A DNA stretch of 64,000 bases from Parafrankia sp041008525 (GTDB lineage: Bacteria; Actinomycetota; Actinomycetes; Frankiales; Frankiaceae). The translations under genes and the position numbers were made by a program. Below the pieces are notes generated by a model. It saw nothing but the letters and a program-made list of their open reading frames with translations, had not been told where the DNA came from and made no database searches. Shown here piece by piece: positions 52,254-60,165 of this stretch (positions are counted from its first letter, which is position 1; the number at the start of each line of letters is the position of its first letter). The stretch spans positions 1-64,000 of the forward strand of contig NZ_JBFLUG010000028.1 in assembly GCF_041008525.1 (NCBI RefSeq), written 5' to 3'.

Positions 52254-54199
52254 CGCGCCCACCGGCGGGCGGCGTACGCCCGATGCCCGGCCCCGGTCGC
52301 TTCTTCAGCGCCGGCGGCGAGAAGGCCGGCGACTTCCAGGTCTCGATCCGGCGCCTGCTCGGGCTGCTGAGCCGGCAGCGCGTGCTGCTGCTGCCCGCCA
52401 TCGGGCTCGCCGTCGTCAGCATCGCCCTCACCGTGACGGGCCCGCGGCTGCTCGGGCACGCCACCGACCTGGTGGTCGCCGGCCTGATCGGCTCGCGCCT
52501 GCCCGCGGGGACATCCCGGGCGGAGGCGGTCGCGCGGCTGCGGGCAGAGGGCCACGACACCCAGGCCGATCTGCTGGCCTCCGCGGATGTCACCCCCGGC
52601 ACGGGGATGGACTTCGACGCGATCGGTCGGGTGCTGCTCCTCGTACTGATCGTCTACCTGGTGGCTGGGGTGTTCGGGGTGGTGCAGGCCCGGCTGACGA
52701 ACCGGGCGCTGCAGCGCATGCTCAACGACCTGCGGGACGACGTCCAGGCGAAGATCACTCGGCTGCCGCTGCGGTACTTCGACCGCGGCCAGCGCGGGGA
52801 GGTGCTCAGCCGGGTCACCAACGACATCGACAACCTGGGGCAGTGCCTGCAGCAGAGCCTCGCACAGGTCGTCGTCTCCGTCCTGACCATCATCGGCGTA
52901 CTGGCGATGATGGTCTGGATCTCCCCGCTGCTGGCGTTGATCGCCGTTGTGACGGTGCCGGTGTCGCTCGTCGTGACCACCCGCATCGGCCGGATCGCCC
53001 AGCCGCAGTTCGTCGGCCAGTGGAAGACGACCGGGGCCCTCAACGGCCACATCGAGGAGATGTACACCGGGCACGCGCTGGTGCGTGCCTTCGGCCGGCA
53101 GGAGGAAGCCGCCGAGACGTTCCGGGAGTACAACGAGCGGCTCTACGAGGCGAGCTGGCGGGCGCAGTCCATCTCGGGCCTCATGCAGCCGGCGATGCTG
53201 TTCATCGGGAACCTGAACTACGTGCTGGTGGCCGTCGTGGGTGGTCTGCGGGTGGCCTCCGGGTCGCTGTCCATCGGCGACGTCCAGGCCTTCATCCAGT
53301 ACTCACGGCAGTTCAGCCAGCCGCTGACGCAACTGGCCAGCATGGCGAACATGCTGCAGTCCGGGGTCGCCTCGGCGGAGCGGGTCTTCGAGCTGCTGGA
53401 CGCCGCCGAGCAGGATCCCGACCCGCTGGAGCCCGTCCGGCCCGAGCAGGCCCGCGGCCGGGTCGCCTTCGAGCACGTGGCCTTCCGCTACGAGCCGGAC
53501 ACGCCGCTCATCGAGGATCTGTCGCTGGTCGCCGAACCGGGCCACACCGTCGCGATCGTCGGGCCGACCGGCGCCGGCAAGACCACACTGATCAACCTGC
53601 TGATGCGCTTCTACGAGGTCACCGGCGGGCGGATCACGCTGGACGGCGCCGACATCGCCGAGATGTCCCGGGCCCAGCTGCGTTCCTCCATCGGCATGGT
53701 GCTCCAGGACACCTGGCTGTTCGGCGGGACGATCGCGGAGAACATCGCCTACGGCGCGGAGGGGGCGACCCGCGAGCAGATCGTCGAGGCGGCCAGCGCC
53801 GCGCACGTCGACCGGTTCGTGCGCACCCTGCCCGACGGCTACGACACCGTGCTCGACGACGAGGGTGTCGGCGTCAGTGGCGGTGAGAAGCAGCTCATCA
53901 CCATTGCGCGCGCGTTCCTCGCCGAGCCGCTCATCCTCGTCCTCGACGAGGCGACGAGTTCCGTCGACACCCGGACGGAGGTGCTGATCCAGCGGGCGAT
54001 GTCCGGCCTGCGGCACGGCCGGACCGCCTTCGTGATCGCGCACCGGCTGTCCACCATCCGCGACGCCGACACCATCCTCGTCATGGAGGACGGGGCCATC
54101 GTCGAGCAGGGCGACCACGTCAGCCTGCTTGCCGCGGACGGTGCCTACGCCCGCCTCTACCGTGCCCAGTTCGCACAGGCCGTGGCAGAAGCCGGCTGA
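52250..54199 (+). CDS. ABC exporter half-transporter 2 (catalytic)
   Basis: The 649-residue partner has a longer N-terminus, an insertion between the first two membrane helices (about residues 85-120, RAEAVARLRAEGHD), and an ATPase domain with Walker A GPTGAGKTT near 437, signature VSGGEKQL near 543 and a canonical Walker B LVLDEATSS near 563. It should supply the hydrolytic site of the heterodimer. Translationally coupled to the first subunit (ATGA). The stop codon lies in a 10-bp repeat array. Confidence 0.95.
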   Translation: MTRPPAGGVRPMPGPGRFFSAGGEKAGDFQVSIRRLLGLLSRQRVLLLPAIGLAVVSIALTVTGPRLLGHATDLVVAGLIGSRLPAGTSRAEAVARLRAEGHDTQADLLASADVTPGTGMDFDAIGRVLLLVLIVYLVAGVFGVVQARLTNRALQRMLNDLRDDVQAKITRLPLRYFDRGQRGEVLSRVTNDIDNLGQCLQQSLAQVVVSVLTIIGVLAMMVWISPLLALIAVVTVPVSLVVTTRIGRIAQPQFVGQWKTTGALNGHIEEMYTGHALVRAFGRQEEAAETFREYNERLYEASWRAQSISGLMQPAMLFIGNLNYVLVAVVGGLRVASGSLSIGDVQAFIQYSRQFSQPLTQLASMANMLQSGVASAERVFELLDAAEQDPDPLEPVRPEQARGRVAFEHVAFRYEPDTPLIEDLSLVAEPGHTVAIVGPTGAGKTTLINLLMRFYEVTGGRITLDGADIAEMSRAQLRSSIGMVLQDTWLFGGTIAENIAYGAEGATREQIVEAASAAHVDRFVRTLPDGYDTVLDDEGVGVSGGEKQLITIARAFLAEPLILVLDEATSSVDTRTEVLIQRAMSGLRHGRTAFVIAHRLSTIRDADTILVMEDGAIVEQGDHVSLLAADGAYARLYRAQFAQAVAEAG

Positions 54200-54240
54200 C
54201 GCCGGCTGACACCGGCTGGGGTCGGCTGACACCGGCCGGG
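54191..54240. repeat. Five 10-bp repeats over the ABC stop codon
   Basis: Five contiguous units of the form GCCGGCTGAC (two exact, three with one to three changes) cover 54191-54240. The stop codon of the second ABC subunit (54197-54199) is inside the first unit. Confidence 0.9.
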
Positions 54241-54377
54241 CCGGCGGGCGCGGGAGATCGGGCGGACCAGGGCGGCCAGTAGGCTTGGCGTGCGAGCCGT
54301 CGGCGCTCCCGCGCGCCGGGCCGTGAAGACGCCCGGGTGTCGCCGGGCGGGGAACCTCTCGCAAAAGGGTGTTGTGC

Positions 54378-55877
54378 ATGGCGACGGACGAGTCCACGGC
54401 GGGTCCCCGCTCCGGGTATGACACCGACTCGGTGACCACCGCCGCCGGCGCCGCCGAGGACGGGACGGTCGTCCGCCTCGCCGGCCGCGTCGTGCTGTGG
54501 CGGCGGATGGGCGGGCTGGTCTTCGGCCACATCCAGGATCGCGCCGGGCGGGTGCAGGTCTCGCTGTCCCGCGACGAGCTGGGCGTCGAGACGTTCCAGG
54601 AGTGGGCCCGCGCGGTCAAGATCGGTGACTTCGTCGGCGTCACCGGCAGGGTCTACACCACCCGCCGCGGGGAGAAGACCGTCGGCGCCTCCGAGCTCGT
54701 CGTGCTCAACCGCACGGTGCGGGCCCTGCCCGACAAGTGGCAGGGGCTGTCCAACATCGAGGCCCGGCTGCGCCGGCGCTACCTCGACCTGCTGGTCAAC
54801 AACGACTCCCGGGAGCGCTTCCGTACCCGCGCCCGGACCATCTCCCGCATCCGCCGCTTCCTCGACGACAACGACTTCCTCGAGGTCGAGACGCCGATGC
54901 TGCAGGAAGCCGCGTCCGGTGCGGCCGCCCGCCCGTTCGTCACCCACCACAACGCCCTCGGCGAGGACTTCTACCTGCGCATCTCGCCGGAGACGTTCCT
55001 CAAGCGCGTGGTCGTGGGCTCGCTGGACCGCGTCTACGAGCTCGGCCGGAACTTCCGCAACGAGGGTATGGACCCCTCGCACCTGCAGGAGTTCACGATG
55101 CTCGAGTGGTACGCGGCCTACTGGGACTACCGCGACAACATGCGGTTCGTCCGGGAGATGGTGCTGGCCGTCCTCGACGACGTGTTCGGCAGCCGCACCG
55201 TCACCTATGACGGGGTGAAGCTCGACTTCGGCGCCGACTGGCCGGAACTCGACTATCGTGCCGAGGTCGCCCGGCACAGCGGCATCGACCTGACGGTCGT
55301 CCGTGACCTGCCGACCCTGCGGGCCCGGATCGCCGAGCTCGGGCTGGAGGTCGACGACGCCGCCTCCTACGCGGGACTCGTGGACCTGCTCTACAAGAAG
55401 ACCGTGCGCCCGCATCTCGTCCAGCCGTGCTTCCTGGTGCACCATCCGGCGGAGCTGGTGCCGCTGGCGCGGCGCAGCGACGCCGACCCGTCCCGCCTCG
55501 ACATGTTCCAGGTCGTGGTGAACGGCTGGGAGCTGGTGAAGGCCTACTCCGAGCTGGTCGACCCGGTCGAGCAGCGTCGGCGGCTGGAGGAGCAGGCCGA
55601 GCTGCGGGCTGCCGGCGACGACGAGACGATGATGCTCGAGGAGGACTTCATCGAGGCGATGGAGTACGGCATGCCGCCGATGTCCGGCCTCGGTATCGGT
55701 ATTGACCGCCTCATCGCGCTGCTCACCGACGCGCCGACCCTGCGCGAGGTCGTCCTGTTCCCGCTGATGCGCGACTCGCGTCGCGGGCAGCAGGCCGACG
55801 CCGCTGCCGGTGACGCCGCCGCGGGCGAAACCGGCGCGCGTGACACCGGCGGACGTGATGAACCCGGGGCGGTCTGA
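54378..55877 (+). CDS. lysS: Class II lysyl-tRNA synthetase
   Basis: The 499-residue protein has an N-terminal OB fold (VVRLAGRVVLWRRMGGLVFG) and a class II core: motif 1 FLEVETPMLQ, motif 2 RNFRNEGMDPSHLQEFTMLEW near residue 224, motif 3 GLGIGIDRLIALL near 440. Motif 2 of E. coli LysS reads RNEGISVRHNPEFTMME, so the part after NEG differs here, suggesting a divergent paralog or lineage-specific form. It ends with a short Ala/Asp-rich tail. The ATG at 54378 follows AAAAGGG; a GTG lies three codons earlier. It charges tRNA-Lys in the cytoplasm. Confidence 0.9.
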   Translation: MATDESTAGPRSGYDTDSVTTAAGAAEDGTVVRLAGRVVLWRRMGGLVFGHIQDRAGRVQVSLSRDELGVETFQEWARAVKIGDFVGVTGRVYTTRRGEKTVGASELVVLNRTVRALPDKWQGLSNIEARLRRRYLDLLVNNDSRERFRTRARTISRIRRFLDDNDFLEVETPMLQEAASGAAARPFVTHHNALGEDFYLRISPETFLKRVVVGSLDRVYELGRNFRNEGMDPSHLQEFTMLEWYAAYWDYRDNMRFVREMVLAVLDDVFGSRTVTYDGVKLDFGADWPELDYRAEVARHSGIDLTVVRDLPTLRARIAELGLEVDDAASYAGLVDLLYKKTVRPHLVQPCFLVHHPAELVPLARRSDADPSRLDMFQVVVNGWELVKAYSELVDPVEQRRRLEEQAELRAAGDDETMMLEEDFIEAMEYGMPPMSGLGIGIDRLIALLTDAPTLREVVLFPLMRDSRRGQQADAAAGDAAAGETGARDTGGRDEPGAV

Positions 55878-56000
55878 GAACCGACTGTCGGCGGACGCGG
55901 TTCGCCCGCGGGTCATGCGGCTGACATCCGGCAACGATCGCGCGGCGAACAGCCGTCTCGACACACCTCCGCGAGCAGCGGTGGAAGGGTGAGGTTTCAG

Positions 56001-56831
56001 GTGGACAAGGACGTCAGGGACGTCGTCGTCATCATCGGTGTGGGCGGCATGGGCCGGGCGATCGCCCGGCGGATCGGCAGTGGCCGCAAGCTCCTCCTGG
56101 CCGATGTCAGCGACGCGGCGCTCGATGTCGCCGACGTCCTGCGCGGGGAGGGGCAGGACGTCGCCACCCAGGTGGTCGACGTCTCCAGCCGCGAGTCGGT
56201 GGCCGCTCTCGCTGACACCGCAGCCGGCCTCGGCCGGGTCACCCAGGTCGCACACACCGCGGGGCTCTCACCCACGCAGGCCTCGACCGAGGCGATCCTG
56301 CGGGTGGACCTGCTCGGCGTCGCGCTGGTGCTCGACGAGTTCGCCCGGGTGATCGCACCCGGCGGGGCGGGAGTCATCATCGCCAGCATGTCGGGGTACC
56401 TGGCCGGCCTGACCCCGGATCAGGAATCCGCCGCCGCGACAGTACCCACGGACGAGTTGCTGGACCTGCCGTTCTTCGCCCCCGACGTCCTCGGCTCACC
56501 GGGCGCCGCCTACGCCCTGGCGAAGCGGGCCAACATCGTGCGGGTGCAGGCCTCGGCGGCCGCCTGGGGCGAGCGCGGTGCGCGGATCAACTCGATCAGC
56601 CCGGGGGTCATCTCCACTCCGATGGGCCAGGGGGAGCTGTCCGGAGAGTCGGGGGCGCAGATGCGGGCGATGGTGGCGATGTCCGCGGCGAAGCGCCTCG
56701 GCACGCCGGACGACATCGCCGCCGCCGCGGCGTTCCTGCTCGGCCAGGATGCCACCTACGTGAGTGGCACCGACCTTCTCGTCGACGGCGGAACCGTCGC
56801 CGCCGTCCGTCGCCTGCTGCCGACCGGCTGA
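56001..56831 (+). CDS. Atypical SDR oxidoreductase
   Basis: The 276-residue protein has the SDR fold with a modified nucleotide motif (IGVGGMGRAIA instead of TGxxxGxG), active Ser in ASMSGY near residue 133, and YALAK (Tyr/Lys) near 172; ISPGVISTPMG and GTDLLVDGG follow. The usual NNAG appears as HTAG. The GTG at 56001 has GAGG at six bases. It is separated from lysS by about 120 bp. Substrate unknown. Confidence 0.85.
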   Translation: MDKDVRDVVVIIGVGGMGRAIARRIGSGRKLLLADVSDAALDVADVLRGEGQDVATQVVDVSSRESVAALADTAAGLGRVTQVAHTAGLSPTQASTEAILRVDLLGVALVLDEFARVIAPGGAGVIIASMSGYLAGLTPDQESAAATVPTDELLDLPFFAPDVLGSPGAAYALAKRANIVRVQASAAAWGERGARINSISPGVISTPMGQGELSGESGAQMRAMVAMSAAKRLGTPDDIAAAAAFLLGQDATYVSGTDLLVDGGTVAAVRRLLPTG

Positions 56832-56900
56832 GGCACCGCCCCCGCCCCCGTCCCCGCACCCGCACCCTGGCCGAACCCGCCTGCCGACCGCCACCCACGT

Positions 56901-56920
56901 CGCGGTTGACCTGAACCGCG
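56901..56920. promoter_or_regulatory. Inverted-repeat operator candidate upstream of the MFS gene
   Basis: Perfect 7-bp arms CGCGGTT (56901-56907) and AACCGCG (56914-56920) with a 6-bp spacer, followed by a further GGTT so that AACCGCGGTT is itself a palindrome. It lies about 85 bp before the MFS start and resembles a TetR-family operator. It could also be a terminator for the upstream SDR. Confidence 0.5.
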
Positions 56921-57004
56921 GTTGAGGGAGCAGCCTGAGCCGCGGTGGATGTCGACCGGGCTCGGGCTCCCACGGCCGAGGGCCCTGCGGGAGGGGACAG
57001 AGAC

Positions 57005-58813
57005 GTGGCCCTGCGATCAGGCGAGGAACCGGAGACCGACGACAGACGATCAGTCCCGCCAGCGGCGCCAGTCCCGTCGGCCCCGCGGGCCTCGGTGACG
57101 CCACCGACGCCACCGATGACGTCCGGTGCCGGCGCGGTCCCGACCGGCCTTGTGTTCACGGTGCTGGTGCTCGGCGGGCTGCTCGTCGTTCTGGACATCA
57201 CGATCATCAACGTCGCGATCCGGACGTTGGCGGAGGACCTTGACGCAACGCTCCCGGTGATCCAGTGGGTCTCGACCGCTTACACGCTGGCCCTGGCCGT
57301 CACCGTCCCGACCAGCGCGTGGCTGGTCGGGCGGTTCGGCGCCCGCCGGGTCTACACCACAGCGCTGGCCGCGTTCGTGCTGGGCTCGGCGCTGTGCGGT
57401 CTGGCCTGGGACGTCGGATCGCTCATTGCGTTCCGGGTCCTGCAGGGAATCGGCGGCGGGCTGGTCCAGCCGGTCGCGATGATGATCGTCCTGCGGGCGA
57501 CCCCGCCCGAGCGCCGCGGCCGCGCGATGGGCCTGCTCGGCCTGCCGGTCCTGGTCGGCCCCGTGATCGGGCCGACGCTCGGGGGTTCGCTCGTCGAGTT
57601 CTCCTGGCGGTGGATCTTCCTGGTGAACCTGCCTGTCGGCATCCTTGCTCTCCTGCTCGCGGCCCGCGCGCTGCGCCCGTTCGCCGCCGTGTCCGCGAGT
57701 GCCGCCGTGTCCGCGAGTGCCACCATTCCCGCGAGTGCCACCGGATCCGCGGATACCGGCAGCCCACGCGAGCGGCTTGATCTGTTCGGGCTGGGGCTCA
57801 TCGCGCCTGGACTGGCGCTGTTCGTCTACGGGCTGGCCGAGAGCGGGCGGCAGGGGACGGCGGCCTCCGCCGTGGTCCTCGTTCCCGCCCTCGCCGGCAT
57901 CGCACTGGTGGCCGGGTTCGCCGTTCGCGCGGTACGCGCGCCGGCCCCGCTGGTCCGGGTCACGCTGCTGCGCCGGCGGGCCGTCGGGTCGGGTGCGCTG
58001 ACGCTGGCGCTGTTCGCCGCGGCCTACTTCGGGTCGATGCTGGTACTGCCCCTCTACCTGCAGGCCGCGCGCGGGCTGAGTCCGGCGGCGACCGGCATGC
58101 TCGGTATCCCGCAGGCACTGGCGACCGGTATCTCCCTGCAGGTGGCGAGCCGGCTGGTCGACCGGGTCCCGCCGACGCGCATCGTCGGCTTCGGCATCGC
58201 GCTGGCGACCTGCGGACTGTTCACCGTGCTGCTCCTGCTCGACGCGGACACCCCGTACTGGCAGCTCGTCGTTGCCCTCTCGGTCATGGGCATCGGCGCG
58301 GGTTCGACGATCATGCCGACCATGACGACGGCACTGCGCCACCTGGACGACCGGGACGCGCCGTCCGGGAGCACCCTGCTGACCATCACCAACCAGGTGA
58401 GTGTCTCGATCGGCACCGCGCTGACGTCGGTGGTGCTCGCCTCGGGCCTCGCGACACGGGGCCTCGGTTCCCTGATCGGCGGCGGTGAGGCCGCCGGGCC
58501 GTTCGACGTGGGGCACCCCGGCCAGGCTGGTGGCGGCACGGCGGGTGCGGGCCCGGCGGGTGCCGCTGCGGCGGACACCGCGGCACAGCTCGCCGAGGCG
58601 TTCCGGAACACCCTGGGTGTGCCGGTTGGCCTGATGGCGGCTGCGCTGATCGTCGCTCTGACAGCGCTGCCCCGCGGCGGCGGGCGAGCCAGCATCCGGC
58701 CGGCCGGCGGGCAGGTGGATGTCGAGGTCGGTCACCGGTCCGGCCACGGCGCCGGACCGGTGACCGATCGCGGGCGCGTCCGGGCCCATGCCCGTGGGCC
58801 CGGGGCTTCGTAG
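57005..58813 (+). CDS. DHA2-family MFS drug exporter (EmrB/QacA-like)
   Basis: The 602-residue protein has about 14 membrane helices. Landmarks of the DHA2 family are LDITIINVAI in helix 1, LVGRFGARRVY (motif A), FRVLQGIGGGLVQP, LGLPVLVGPVIGPTLGG (motif C) and FLVNLPVG. A Ser/Ala/Thr repeat lies between helices 6 and 7. It should export hydrophobic compounds with proton exchange. The GTG at 57005 has GGGAGGGG at eight bases; ORFs extend upstream to 56945. An operator-like repeat precedes it. The S4 gene follows after 10 bp. Confidence 0.9.
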   Translation: MALRSGEEPETDDRRSVPPAAPVPSAPRASVTPPTPPMTSGAGAVPTGLVFTVLVLGGLLVVLDITIINVAIRTLAEDLDATLPVIQWVSTAYTLALAVTVPTSAWLVGRFGARRVYTTALAAFVLGSALCGLAWDVGSLIAFRVLQGIGGGLVQPVAMMIVLRATPPERRGRAMGLLGLPVLVGPVIGPTLGGSLVEFSWRWIFLVNLPVGILALLLAARALRPFAAVSASAAVSASATIPASATGSADTGSPRERLDLFGLGLIAPGLALFVYGLAESGRQGTAASAVVLVPALAGIALVAGFAVRAVRAPAPLVRVTLLRRRAVGSGALTLALFAAAYFGSMLVLPLYLQAARGLSPAATGMLGIPQALATGISLQVASRLVDRVPPTRIVGFGIALATCGLFTVLLLLDADTPYWQLVVALSVMGIGAGSTIMPTMTTALRHLDDRDAPSGSTLLTITNQVSVSIGTALTSVVLASGLATRGLGSLIGGGEAAGPFDVGHPGQAGGGTAGAGPAGAAAADTAAQLAEAFRNTLGVPVGLMAAALIVALTALPRGGGRASIRPAGGQVDVEVGHRSGHGAGPVTDRGRVRAHARGPGAS

Positions 58814-58823
58814 CATCGTGGGC

Positions 58824-59192
58824 ATGCCGTCACTGGAGGGCACCACCCGGGTCGACATCTGGATCTGGTCGGTCCGTCTCGTCAAGACGCGGACGCAGGC
58901 TGGCGACGCCTGCCGCGGCGGCCATGTCCGGTTGAACGGCGAGCGAGTGAAACCCGCGCGCGGGGTCCGGCCCGGGGACGAGGTCCGCATCCGCCAGGAC
59001 GGCTACGAGCGTGTCGTCGTGGTGACCAAGGTGATCACCAAGCGGGTGGGTGCCGAGCTGGCAGCCGAGTGCTACCTCGACAACAGCCCGCCGCGTCCGG
59101 CGCGCCCGCCGATGATCGCGGTTCGCGACCGCGGTACCGGGCGTCCGACCAAGCGGGACCGCCGGGCCATCGAACGCCTGCGCGAACGCTGA
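58824..59192 (+). CDS. S4-domain RNA-binding protein (Hsp15-like)
   Basis: The 122-residue protein has an N-terminal S4 domain: TRVDIWIWSVRLVKTRTQA, CRGGHVRLNGERVKPARGV and RPGDEVRI, the pattern of the heat-shock protein Hsp15 (HslR). Hsp15 binds stalled 50S subunits with attached nascent chains. The C-terminus is basic (KRDRRAIERLRER). The ATG at 58824 is ten bases after the MFS stop. It ends 13 bp before the convergent HIT gene stop. Confidence 0.9.
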   Translation: MPSLEGTTRVDIWIWSVRLVKTRTQAGDACRGGHVRLNGERVKPARGVRPGDEVRIRQDGYERVVVVTKVITKRVGAELAAECYLDNSPPRPARPPMIAVRDRGTGRPTKRDRRAIERLRER

Positions 59193-59205
59193 GGCACCGC
59201 GGGTT

Positions 59206-59682
59206 CTACAGCGCGGGCGCGAGTCTGCTCGCCAGGGAACGGGACAGGCTGTCCATCACCTCCGGGGAGACCCATTCCGCCGGCGGGCGGCGCAGATAGC
59301 TGAAGACGGCCGGCCCCAGCTGGTCGGCGGGCAGGTCGCCGGCCCGGGGGATGACGTGCACATGAAGATGCGTGAATCCCGCCGCCTCGGAGAACGCCGC
59401 GACATAGGTCCGGGAACACCCGGTGACCTCGACAAGCGTCCGGCTCAGCCGCTGGCACAGGGGGCCGAGTTCGGTGGCCTCCGCATCGTCGAGCTCGGCA
59501 ATCGTGGTGATGTGCCGGCGGGCGACGAGAACCAGCCAGCCGGGCATCGCGCAGCGGATCGCGTGTGCCACCCGCCAGCCGCCACTGACGTGAATCCGCT
59601 CGCGGGTGGGCAGGCCGGCCAGGGCGGCATTCTGCTCACAGGAATAGCAGCCGTCCGAGTCTTTCTCGTCACGGGTGATCAT
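59206..59682 (-). CDS. HIT family hydrolase
   Basis: The 158-residue protein has the histidine triad near residue 108 (HLHVHVIPR) and the preceding GFTHL. The N-terminus has a CysXXCys pair (CYSC), seen in HIT proteins with a zinc site. It is a nucleotide hydrolase or transferase acting on nucleoside phosphoramidates or dinucleotides. The ATG at 59682 lacks a ribosome-binding site. It is convergent with the S4 gene. Confidence 0.88.
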   Translation of the reverse strand: MITRDEKDSDGCYSCEQNAALAGLPTRERIHVSGGWRVAHAIRCAMPGWLVLVARRHITTIAELDDAEATELGPLCQRLSRTLVEVTGCSRTYVAAFSEAAGFTHLHVHVIPRAGDLPADQLGPAVFSYLRRPPAEWVSPEVMDSLSRSLASRLAPAL

Positions 59683-60165
59683 GCGACAACGATAGAGCCA
59701 CGGGGATGGCCGCCGGGATGAATCCATGACGGAGAAGTCGGGATCCCGTCGCCGCTGGTGGGGAGGATCCGAGGGCATGCGCCGCGGCCGGGAGCACCGT
59801 CGCCGCCTGCACCCCGGTGGTGGCGGGGCGCCCCGACCGGAGGAGCGGCTGCGGCAGGCCCTCCCGGAGATTGTGGTCATGCCCGCGGTGCGCCGCCGGG
59901 CCGTTATCACGCCGGGTGGCTCCTGTCGCCGGCATGTGCCCAGCTCACGGCGCTGAAGTGGTCTTCCCGGGCCCGCCTGCCGGAACCGGTCAATGGGTTT
60001 CTATCATTCCAGGTGCTGCATACGGAGCATTCGGTGCACGATCAATCATCGTGAACGAATCCGCGCGCCGGCGTGGGATGGGGCTGAGCATGAACCTGAT
60101 CGAAGATGTTCGACGCCTGTTCATGAAGCGTCCATGACGAGGACCGTCAGCGCAGACAGCGGCCG
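59683..60165. other. Intergenic region between HIT and GT-C genes
   Basis: No gene is supported in this 483-bp stretch. A tiny frame at 60051-60137 codes for 28 residues, but it has no visible ribosome-binding site. Promoters for both flanking genes should be here. Confidence 0.45.

Noticed and set aside
60051..60137. 28-residue frame before the GT-C gene
   Set aside because: No ribosome-binding site, no recognisable feature, and too short to support.
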